Source of the DNA: Candidatus Zixiibacteriota bacterium
GTDB lineage: Bacteria; Zixibacteria; MSB-5A5; GN15; PGXB01
Assembly: GCA_900498245.1 (NCBI GenBank)
Contig: LS998015.1
Coordinates: forward strand, 3,234,101-3,246,666
Length of the DNA stretch: 12,566 nt
Reading direction: 5' to 3'
Of this stretch, positions 6,532 to 12,528 are shown one piece after another. The position numbers were made by a program, and so were the translations under genes. Each line of letters starts with the position of its first letter. Position 1 is the first letter of the stretch. Below the pieces are notes generated by a model, which was not told the origin of the DNA, searched no databases, and saw only the letters and a list, made by a program, of their open reading frames with translations.

Positions 6532-7245
6532 TTAAAGTCCCAAAAATTGGATGGCGAGACCGCAGAGAAAGATTGAGCCGCCGGCCAGGGCGTGGCTCAA
6601 CCGCTCCAGTTTGCCCGACGGCAGGAAGTTTAGGCCCTTGACACTGGCCAGAACGATAGTCAGCATGGTCAATATCGTGATAGTGCCGAAAATCGCCGTC
6701 ACTGTCACCAGCCCGATCGTACTATGTTTCGCGGCGGGATACATCACGATCGGAATCAACGGCTCGCACGGCCCGAAAACAAAAATCGTGAACAGTATCC
6801 AGGGCGTGAGATTGACTTTCTCGCCTTTTTCATGCACGTGGGTGTGCTCTTCATGATGAGTATGATGATGCTCGTGACTGCTTCCGTCCTTGTGGAAATG
6901 GATATGCGTGTGCGGCTTGTTGCGAATGGCGCGCCGGATACCCCAGATCATATAAATCAGTCCGAACGCGATCAGGGCCCATCCGGCGACATTCCCCCGG
7001 AACGATTCGAGGCCTTCCAGCCGGGAGACCGCGAGCCCCAGCGCCACCCCGATAAGCCCCAGGACGACCGAACTCCCGATATGACCGAGACCGCAAAGAA
7101 ATGTTATCCAGGCGGTTTTGGCGGTCGACCACTGGCGGGCCTTGGCCATGACGATAAAAGGCAGGTAATGATCCGGCCCGGTGATGGTATGGATGAATCC
7201 CAGCGATGCGGCCGTCGCCGCCAGAAGATAGAGGTCCTGCTCCAC
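6532..7245 (-). CDS. Histidine-rich cation exporter-like membrane protein
   Basis: This 237-residue protein has about six hydrophobic helices and a cytosolic-type loop at residues 112-138 holding 13 histidines. The first helix ends in HTITGPDHYLPF (H19, D25, H26), a histidine-aspartate arrangement like the metal-site helix of NicO/RcnA- and UreH-like transporters. A second half carries FGPCEPLIPIVMYPAA (about 158-172), also typical of that broad TauE/SafE-UreH-NicO group. Efflux of nickel, cobalt or a similar divalent metal is therefore plausible, but the substrate is inferred, and databases often call such proteins 'sulfite exporter TauE/SafE'. The frame is open back to 7428. I choose the GTG at 7243-7245 because AAAGGAG precedes it by 8 nt and the helix-1 family motif follows at once; the upstream 61 residues are not membrane-like. 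It is divergent from the outer-membrane protein gene. Confidence 0.8.
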   Translation of the reverse strand: MEQDLYLLAATAASLGFIHTITGPDHYLPFIVMAKARQWSTAKTAWITFLCGLGHIGSSVVLGLIGVALGLAVSRLEGLESFRGNVAGWALIAFGLIYMIWGIRRAIRNKPHTHIHFHKDGSSHEHHHTHHEEHTHVHEKGEKVNLTPWILFTIFVFGPCEPLIPIVMYPAAKHSTIGLVTVTAIFGTITILTMLTIVLASVKGLNFLPSGKLERLSHALAGGSIFLCGLAIQFLGL

Positions 7246-7443
7246 GCGCCACGCTCCTTTCCCCGATCCGTGCGAAAAGCAAATCCGAACGCCAATATAA
7301 GCGGGATTTGCGGGAAATCCAAGCCGGAAAATACCCGTCATATATTTATGACAAATCGGTCTTGTCAGATTGCGAAAAAAGATATAGATTATTTCGACGG
7401 GGAGATCAAAAATTTCGAAAAAACTCAATTTGCGGAGGTTGGT
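7246..7443. promoter_or_regulatory. Divergent promoter region with operator-like palindrome
   Basis: This 198-bp intergenic region separates the exporter and barrel genes. It contains GTCATA-TATT-TATGAC (7337-7352), a perfect 6-bp inverted repeat with a 4-nt spacer, and a small hairpin GGATTT/AAATCC (7304-7320). A plus-strand promoter candidate is TTGTCA (7362-7367), 17 bp, TAGATT (7385-7390). The palindrome lies just upstream of it, as expected for a site of a dimeric regulator. The promoter assignment is weak; the palindrome itself is plainly visible. Confidence 0.45.
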
Positions 7444-8292
7444 ATGCGGATAGTCCGAATTTCAATCTGCGTTCCGATATTATATCTATTGTTAACTTCA
7501 GCGGGATTTTCGCAGGGGCTGGTGACTCAGCCGTTCCCCGAAAGCGGCCCTCTGTTTTCGCTGCATGCCCAGCACGGGAATTTTGTCAAATCGGAAGGAT
7601 ACGATTTCCCCAGCGGGGCGTTCGAGTTTTCAGCCCTTGTACCGGTTGCGGACCGGTGGCTTGTTTATACGTATATTCCGATCGGCGTCACGACCTCCAA
7701 ACAAATCAACGGGACAATTTTCGGCAATGTGACCCTCGGACTCGGGAGTGGTTTCCGGTTGGGGGAAAAGAGTCTTTTTATCGGCTCGATGCAATTTACT
7801 CTGAACACGGCACCGGGGCTGGAGGGGGACTGCCATTGCACTTCAAAATACTGGGCAATGTACGCCGGATGGTATTCGAATTTTTATCACGGAGAACGAT
7901 TTGCCGTTAATTATTGGACGCTCGGACCAAATCTCCAGTTTCGCTTCAAATCCTCGCCCTCTTTAACACTCTATGCCGAAGTCTGGCCGTCCTGGTATAT
8001 CCCCGATGGATCCTGGGGACACAGCGAATTATGGATGCAAAACGGTATCGGTCTGAACGCCGGATTCCGGCAGGTCCGGGGCATTGTCGAATATGTCAAC
8101 TCATACTGGATGGCCGGCAAAAAACCGGCGGCGGACGATAGTTATCAGGACGCCGTCGGCGTTGGAGTTCAAGGCATATTGGATCAATTCCGGGCGACTC
8201 TGTATTATCAGGCGATGCTCGACAATTTATTGAAACAGGTAACGGACGGGACCTTCGGGCTGAAACTCGAATATATATTGGCGCTGGAGTGA
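7444..8292 (+). CDS. Predicted outer-membrane beta-barrel protein
   Basis: This is a 282-residue protein starting at an ATG with GGAGG 5 nt before it. A signal peptide is clear (basic start, hydrophobic core to about residue 20, cleavage near GFSQ 21-24). The mature part alternates short amphipathic strands rich in aromatic residues and glycine (for example WLVYTYIPIGV, NVTLGLGSGFRLG, ATLYYQAML), as expected for a transmembrane barrel of about 12 strands; it has no other hydrophobic helix. A Cys-His-Cys triplet at residues 130-132 sits in a probable loop and could bind metal or form a disulfide. No specific family is recognised. The open frame begins far upstream at 6724, but that extension overlaps the exporter gene antisense and has no signal for translation. 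It is divergent from the His-rich exporter, so a joint role in metal traffic is possible, though only by proximity. It ends 18 bp from the convergent propeller gene. Confidence 0.8.
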   Translation: MRIVRISICVPILYLLLTSAGFSQGLVTQPFPESGPLFSLHAQHGNFVKSEGYDFPSGAFEFSALVPVADRWLVYTYIPIGVTTSKQINGTIFGNVTLGLGSGFRLGEKSLFIGSMQFTLNTAPGLEGDCHCTSKYWAMYAGWYSNFYHGERFAVNYWTLGPNLQFRFKSSPSLTLYAEVWPSWYIPDGSWGHSELWMQNGIGLNAGFRQVRGIVEYVNSYWMAGKKPAADDSYQDAVGVGVQGILDQFRATLYYQAMLDNLLKQVTDGTFGLKLEYILALE

Positions 8293-8310
8293 CGACACCG
8301 CAATATCGGA

Positions 8311-9771
8311 CTATTTCAACAATATCATCTTCTTCGAAGCGGTATAGTCGCCGGCTTGAAGGCGGTAGAAATATACGCCGGTGGCAACCGCTTTGCCGGC
8401 ATCATCGCGGCCATCCCATTCGATACGGTACTCCCCGGCCGGTCTGGTTTCGTTCACCAATGTCCGTATTTTCTGTCCCAGCATGTTGAAAAGATCGATG
8501 GTCACATGGGATCGTTTCGGGACACTGAATTCTATCACCGTGACGGGATTGAACGGATTGGGGTAGTTCTGACTTAGGGCAAACTCGCCGGGCAGATTAT
8601 TTTCCCGATCGGATGCAACAGCGGTTGTCGATTTCCTGGTCCATTGGGCCAGATAGGAACATTCTTTACCGCCGGCGGAGGTGAAAACCCCGCCGACAAG
8701 CAGATTTTCGTTATATACCGCCATGGCATAAACATCGTCATTGACACCGGAGCCCAGCGGGGACCAGGAGGCGCCATCCCACGAAGCTATCCGATTGGCG
8801 CTACCGTCAGGAGTATTAGTGAAAGTGCCGCCCGCATACAATTTATTATCAAATCCCTGCAGAGCGTGGACGCCCGCCGTCATGCCCGAATCGGGGAGCG
8901 ACCATTGAATTCCGTCCCATACCGCCACCCCGGCCGCATTTATAGAATTATTCAGGGTGAACCAGCCGCCGACTCTGAGGTAATTATCGAAGACATAAAG
9001 TGAATAAACCATGGCATCCAGACCGAAGCCAATCGTTGACCATGCTGTTCCATTCCACGAGGCTATCCCCATGGCGTCGACATTGCCGGCCTTTACAAAC
9101 CAGCCCCCGGCTATGAGTTTATGATCAAAGATAGTGAAAGCATAGACATCCCCGATAACACTCTCACTCACGGCGGACCATGAAGTGCCGTTCCATGATG
9201 CAATTCCGGTGGCGTCGATATTTCCGGCCCTGGTGAATACGCCTCCGGCTATCAATTTGCCATTATAGGTTGCCAGTGCGGATACGACGCTATAGGAATA
9301 AGGGCCATCCCCGATACCTGTCCCGAGCGGTGACCAGTCATTACCGTCCCACACGGCAATTCAACTGGCGCTGGAAGCGCCCGCTGTAGTGAACACTCCC
9401 CCCGCAACCAACTTGTTGTTATAGACGGTGAGGGCGGTGACATAAGCGTTTGTCCCTGATCCGAGTGGCGACCAGTTGGCGCCGTCCCAGGATGCGATAT
9501 GGTTGGCCGCTATTTCACCAACGGCGGTAAAATCGCCCCCGACAATCAGTTTGCCGTCAAAGACTATCATCGCCAAAACCTGGCCGTTCAGCCCCTGGCT
9601 TCCGGGTGAAATGGTGGAATCCCAATAGATATCATCCGGGCTCTCGGCGAAGACTTTCGCATTATTATTTCCAGGTATTCTTTTAGCTTGACTGGGAAAG
9701 CCGGCCACGGCTGACACACATATTAGTATCAGAAATATCCCTTTCAGGGTGAGGATTAATAATTTTGACAT
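8311..9771 (-). pseudogene. Secreted seven-repeat propeller with sorting domain, interrupted by TGA
   Basis: One frame runs from ATG 9769-9771 (AGGAGG 5 nt upstream) to TAG 8311-8313, broken only by TGA at 9361-9363, codon 137. The frame is unchanged across it, and the repeat phase continues. The N-terminus is a signal peptide (KGIFLILICVSAVAG). Seven blades of about 45-55 residues follow, each with 'L-x-x-GG-x-F' (for example LIVGGDF, LIAGGVF, LYAGGTF), and six with an IASWDG-like strand and W(S)PLGSG. The last about 90 residues begin SQNYPNPFNPVTVIEFSVP and end in YTASKKMILLK, the FlgD-like C-terminal domain found on secreted, often type-IX-sorted, proteins of FCB bacteria. The TGA stands where other repeats have Gly, Arg or His before IA-x-W, so a single base change from GGA or CGA explains it. 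If read literally, the cell makes a 136-residue stub and perhaps a separate piece from GTG 9354. Sequencing error remains possible. Confidence 0.8.
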
Positions 9772-9780
9772 TGTCTCCTC

Positions 9781-9864
9781 CTAAAATCTCAACTTTACGT
9801 CCGGAGCGAGAGGACCGCGATGAGGCGCAATAACAAAACAGGAATAGTATTTTCGCGACATCAT
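9781..9864 (-). CDS. Possible 26-27 residue leader peptide
   Basis: Upstream of the propeller gene a short frame starts at tandem ATGs (9862-9864 and 9859-9861) after GGGGAGGGG (9867-9875), and reads MMSRKYYSCFVIAPHRGPL, continuing for 8 more residues to TAG. The TAG overlaps the AGGAGG that serves the propeller gene, so translation of the two could be coupled. No family is recognised and such short ORFs arise by chance. Confidence 0.35.
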   Translation of the reverse strand: MMSRKYYSCFVIAPHRGPLAPDVKLRF

Positions 9865-9896
9865 ATCCCCTCCCCATAAAATTTCCCCATTCTTTT

Positions 9897-9926
9897 ATAA
9901 TATAAGGGAGACCCGGAATCCGTCAA
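9897..9926 (-). promoter_or_regulatory. Candidate promoter for the secreted propeller
   Basis: In the minus sense TTGACG (9921-9926) and TATTAT (9897-9902) are 18 bp apart, each one mismatch from consensus. Initiation near 9890 gives a leader of about 118 nt that contains the short ORF at 9781-9864. Confidence 0.5.
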
Positions 9927-9963
9927 GGGCGAAAGCGCCACAATCCTGACGGCGGCGGGCGGA

Positions 9964-9992
9964 TTGAATTTTTCGGGCCGATTTCTTATATT
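9964..9992 (+). promoter_or_regulatory. Candidate promoter for the exonuclease gene
   Basis: TTGAAT (9964-9969), 17 bp, TATATT (9987-9992). Initiation near 9999 would give a leader of about 27 nt before the ATG at 10026. The ribosome-binding site is weak: the nearest purine run is GGAAAAAAA, about 10 nt from the start. Confidence 0.45.
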
Positions 9993-10025
9993 TCCGAAAA
10001 TTGGTGTGGAAAAAAATATCCGATT

Positions 10026-10550
10026 ATGGGGAAACCGGTAAATTTCTCGGCGCCCTTTGTGGCGCTTGATTTCGAGACGGCCAATTATTATCCCAACTCC
10101 GCCTGCGCCCTGGCGCTGGTCCGGGTCGAGAACGGGCTAATTATCGATCGCAAGGTGGAATTAATCCGCCCGCCGGATCGCCAGTTTGCCTTTACCTGGT
10201 TGCACGGTATCGCCTGGGATGATGTTGTCGACAAGCCGTCATTCGCCGATTTGTGGCCTCAATTCAGGGATTTTATTAAAGGGGCCAAATTTCTGGCGGC
10301 GCATAACGCCTCGTTTGACCGCGGGGTGCTCCGCACCTGTTGTTTCGAAGCCGGTATCACCCAGCCGCGGATAAGATTTGTCTGCACCATGAAACTGGCG
10401 CGGGAAAAGTGGAATATCTATCCTACCCGTCTGCCCGATGTTTGCGGACGATTCGGCATCCCGCTCAATCATCACGACCCGCTCTCGGATGCCGAAGCGT
10501 GCGCGCGGATAATCATGCAGGCACGGGAAGAAAGCGGGGTGCTTATTTGA
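10026..10550 (+). CDS. DnaQ-like 3'-5' exonuclease (DEDDh)
   Basis: This 174-residue protein is a single exonuclease domain of the DnaQ (RNase T / DNA polymerase III epsilon) superfamily, which removes nucleotides from the 3' end of DNA or RNA with two metal ions. All catalytic positions are present: D15 and E17 in FVALDFETAN, D98 in HNASFD, and H150 with D155 in HHDPLSDAEACA, giving the DEDDh order. No polymerase, GIY-YIG or BRCT domain is attached, so it is a free-standing enzyme rather than the proofreading subunit itself. The 'LHGIAWDDV' segment at 59-67 corresponds to the usual 'HGI' element of the family. The ATG at 10026 gives the standard short N-terminus before the first motif. Its TGA overlaps the TTG start of the next gene, suggesting a two-gene operon. 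Confidence 0.9.
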   Translation: MGKPVNFSAPFVALDFETANYYPNSACALALVRVENGLIIDRKVELIRPPDRQFAFTWLHGIAWDDVVDKPSFADLWPQFRDFIKGAKFLAAHNASFDRGVLRTCCFEAGITQPRIRFVCTMKLAREKWNIYPTRLPDVCGRFGIPLNHHDPLSDAEACARIIMQAREESGVLI

Positions 10551-11005
10551 AATCGACCATCGAATTGGCGGCGCTGGTGGGGCTGGCGCTGGGGCTGTTT
10601 CTGGTTGGATATTATTGGTCAATATTGCCGGATCGGATTCCCAGCCATTACAGTCTGGCCGGGAATGTCGATCAGTGGAGTTCCAAGGCGTCCCTGCTTC
10701 TACTTCCCGCCATCAGTCTGGTGATATATATCGCGTTGAACGTGGTCATCCGCTATCCCAAAATCTACAATTATCCCTGGAAGTTCGCACCGCAGAATCT
10801 TCACCGGCAACAGGAACTCGCGACCCTTTTTCTGTCTTCGCTGAAAATGGAAATAGTCTGGCTGTTCAGTCTGCTCGAATATCAGACTATCCGGATTGCC
10901 CTGGGGAAGGAAAAGGCTCTCGGTCCCGAATTTATCATCATCTTCATCGTGATAATATTCGGATCCGCGGCGTTTTATTTTGTCAAAAGCTATCGGGCCC
11001 GATAG
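10547..11005 (+). CDS. DUF1648-domain membrane protein
   Basis: This 152-residue membrane protein has about four hydrophobic helices (near 6-24, 52-72, 100-118 and 128-147). After the first helix comes LPDRIPSHYSLAGNVDQW (about 28-45), the conserved extracytoplasmic motif of DUF1648, a domain also found at the N-terminus of SdpI-type immunity proteins. No further SdpI domain is visible, so an immunity or signalling role should not be assumed. I choose TTG 10547-10549 as start because it overlaps the preceding stop as TTGA, GGGGTG lies 7 nt upstream, and residues start directly with the first helix. The open frame extends back to 10340 inside the exonuclease, but that part is a shadow. Expression is likely coupled to the exonuclease. 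It converges on the AsnRS-like gene, 23 bp away. Confidence 0.8.
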   Translation: MKSTIELAALVGLALGLFLVGYYWSILPDRIPSHYSLAGNVDQWSSKASLLLLPAISLVIYIALNVVIRYPKIYNYPWKFAPQNLHRQQELATLFLSSLKMEIVWLFSLLEYQTIRIALGKEKALGPEFIIIFIVIIFGSAAFYFVKSYRAR

Positions 11006-11028
11006 CGAAAATATTCAAATCGTGCTTT

Positions 11029-12024
11029 TTACGGCACGAGGTAATCGGGTGAACGAGGCAGTTCCACCGCCGCCTTGATCGATGACACATTCCGTACCAA
11101 CGCCAGGATCGATTGCACCACCCGTTCGAAGCCGATGCCGCATCCCGACGATTGACCCTGCCCGTGCTTGAGAACCTCGAAATACCATCCGAACTGCGCC
11201 GGATCGACATTTCGTTCCACCAGATGGTCATACATGTAAGATTCTTCGAATTGTTTCCGACAAACCTCGACTTTCCCTTCCCGGACCGCACCGCCGACCG
11301 ACTCGCCGACGTGCGGCAGGAGCAGGTCGCAACAGAGAGTTTCGCCGTTGTCGCGTTTCATCGAGAAGAACTTGATGACACCCCCCTGTTTCGGTTTGGG
11401 ATCGGAGGGATAATGGGTGACAAAGGTCGGCAGGGAACCGAGAATAGCGCAGATTGCGAGTTCCTCGGCGCTTCCGAGATCATCATTCATCTCGATCTCG
11501 AATTTGTTTCTTTTGAGCAGCGTAACGGCATCGGCATATTTAATCCGATTGAAGGGCATCTCGGTGTAGCGCTCCAATTCCCGGGATTTGCTGATGTCGG
11601 CCGCCGCCCGATACATTTTCTGAATCAGCGACTCAATCAGGTTCATGAGGCCGTCCAGTTCGAAATCGCGTCCCTCGAATTCGATCAGGGTGAATTCGCA
11701 GAGATGCCGGTTGGAAACCTTCCGCTCCTGGCGGAACGAAGGGCCGATGGTGTATACACGGTTGTGAGTCTGTGTAAAGGCCTCGAGATAAAGTTGCCCG
11801 GTCTGGCGCAGGAACATGTTCAGTTCGCCGCCGTTTTCATTGAACATCGTGACCGGCATGGCGTTGGGGAACCACTCGCATGAGCCGGTGGCTCCCGTGA
11901 TACAGGGAACGGAAATTTCCATGAAGGAGTTCTCTTCAAACCAGTCCCGGGCCGCCGCCAGGAGTTTGGAGCGAAGATAAGTAGTATCCTTGAACGCTCC
12001 TTGAATGACATCCAAATGACGCAT
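11029..12024 (-). CDS. AsnRS-like catalytic-domain protein, possible asparagine synthetase
   Basis: This 331-residue class II synthetase core resembles asparaginyl-tRNA synthetase but lacks its roughly 100-residue N-terminal OB-fold anticodon-binding domain. Visible elements are the motif 1 region FMEISVPCIT (34-43), the AsnRS-like TGQLYLEAFTQTHNRVYTIGP (75-95), motif 2 FRQERKVSNRHLCEFTLIEF (97-116), ESVGGAVRE (241-249), motif 3 GCGIGFERV (294-302) and a terminal LPRSPDYL. Family knowledge: archaeal proteins of this build (for example in Pyrococcus abyssi) make asparagine from aspartate and ammonia via aspartyl-AMP, and full-length AsnRS is around 430-470 residues. A metabolic asparagine synthetase is therefore the better guess than a tRNA ligase, but substrate cannot be read from sequence. 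The ATG at 12022-12024 has GGAGG 8 nt upstream, so the short N-terminus is real and not a mis-called start. It is preceded by an attenuator-like leader. Confidence 0.85.
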   Translation of the reverse strand: MRHLDVIQGAFKDTTYLRSKLLAAARDWFEENSFMEISVPCITGATGSCEWFPNAMPVTMFNENGGELNMFLRQTGQLYLEAFTQTHNRVYTIGPSFRQERKVSNRHLCEFTLIEFEGRDFELDGLMNLIESLIQKMYRAAADISKSRELERYTEMPFNRIKYADAVTLLKRNKFEIEMNDDLGSAEELAICAILGSLPTFVTHYPSDPKPKQGGVIKFFSMKRDNGETLCCDLLLPHVGESVGGAVREGKVEVCRKQFEESYMYDHLVERNVDPAQFGWYFEVLKHGQGQSSGCGIGFERVVQSILALVRNVSSIKAAVELPRSPDYLVP

Positions 12025-12027
12025 CGG

Positions 12028-12180
12028 TTAAACCTCCACCAATAACAGATTTAAAAAACGGCCACCCCTTTCGGGATGGCCGTTAATGCCAAAAAAGGAT
12101 GGCCCGGACGGAAAACCGTCACGGACCGGTAATTTTATGAAGTCCCGGTATTGTGCTTTCCTTGTTAATCTTTCGCCCAT
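12028..12180 (-). CDS. Possible 50-residue leader ORF before the AsnRS-like gene
   Basis: An ATG at 12178-12180 opens a 50-codon frame starting MGERLTRKAQYRDF and ending TAA 3 nt before the downstream ATG. It crosses the terminator hairpin, and its Asn codon 33 (AAC) lies in the base of the 5' arm. The best Shine-Dalgarno, AAGGAG, is 14 nt from the ATG, too far for efficient initiation, so translation is uncertain. Confidence 0.25.
   Translation of the reverse strand: MGERLTRKAQYRDFIKLPVRDGFPSGPSFFGINGHPERGGRFLNLLLVEV
12053..12084 (-). terminator. Strong intrinsic terminator just before the AsnRS-like gene
   Basis: The minus-strand transcript forms AACGGCCAUCCC, a GAAA tetraloop and GGGGUGGCCGUU: a 12-bp stem with one U-G pair. 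Counting the two Us that close the stem, it ends in six consecutive Us. The terminator lies about 28 nt upstream of the start codon and about 200 nt downstream of the promoter, which is the position of an attenuator or of the end of a small RNA. Confidence 0.85.
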
Positions 12181-12288
12181 AGGCGATTTATTCGCTCCTT
12201 TATTCTTTCAGGTACAAGATTATCGTCAAGCGCGGGCGCAAATCGGCCCGGTTTTTCTGCCCCTGATAACAATGCACCTTAAAGGTCT

Positions 12289-12317
12289 ATTATATCCTGT
12301 CAAAACAACCCCGTCAA
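12289..12317 (-). promoter_or_regulatory. Near-consensus sigma70 promoter
   Basis: In the minus sense TTGACG (12312-12317), a 17-bp spacer and TATAAT (12289-12294) make an almost perfect promoter. The bases upstream of the -35 (about 12318-12350) are AT-rich with T-tracts, like an UP element. Transcription should start near 12283 towards the AsnRS-like gene. Confidence 0.85.
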
Positions 12318-12528
12318 TAAAAAAATAAGCGAAAAACGAGGAATTTTAAAAATAATCGACTAAACCGGTATATTTTAGAAACGGGGTGACGGTCAATCCC
12401 TTGCCGTTCAGAGAGTTCCTGATTTTCGAAGATCCGAGAGATTTTTTCTATCCCGGAAACTTTATCGGCGTGCAAGGTATAATACTATATCACATCGGGA
12501 GAATGCCAAATATATCGACAAGGAGGTG
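12318..12528. other. Intergenic region between divergent units
   Basis: No gene is seen here. The left part is AT-rich and may serve the promoter at 12289-12317. On the plus strand a TATAAT at 12478-12483 is a possible -10 without a good -35, and AAGGAGG at 12520-12526 is a strong ribosome-binding sequence close to the window end. Confidence 0.4.

Larger units (their letters stand above)
12025..12283 (-). promoter_or_regulatory. Attenuator-like 5' leader of the AsnRS-like gene
   Basis: Between the expected transcription start and the start codon lies about 259 nt with several possible hairpins: TCGCC/GGCGA with a TATG loop (12172-12185), GACGG/CCGTC with a TTTT loop (12107-12120), enclosed by GGTCC/GGGCC pairing (about 12102-12126), and then the intrinsic terminator at 12053-12084. 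GGCCATCC occurs twice in the transcript, once before the terminator (12096-12103) and once in its 5' arm (12074-12081). Either could pair with GGGTGGCC of the 3' arm, giving a plausible antiterminator. The T-box consensus is not present. What is sensed, if anything, is unknown. Confidence 0.5.

Noticed and set aside
6075-6641. 188-residue plus-strand ORF
   Set aside because: It runs through four palindromes, overlaps the end of the exporter gene antisense, lacks a ribosome-binding site and its translation looks like repeat DNA.
6724-7443. N-terminal 240-residue extension of the outer-membrane protein
   Set aside because: It lies antisense to the exporter gene, and a signal peptide with a strong Shine-Dalgarno begins at 7444.
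9361-9363. UGA recoding (Gly or Trp) or selenocysteine
   Set aside because: At least five assigned genes in this window end in TGA, the other repeats have no Cys or Trp at this site, and I see no obvious SECIS hairpin directly after it.
11006-11040. Terminator between the convergent DUF1648 and AsnRS-like genes
   Set aside because: Only a 5-bp stem (CGTGC/GCACG) with the T-run inside its loop is present, which is too weak to call.
12025-12283. T-box riboswitch
   Set aside because: The conserved T-box sequence that pairs with the tRNA acceptor end is not found in the leader, and the terminator does not contain it.
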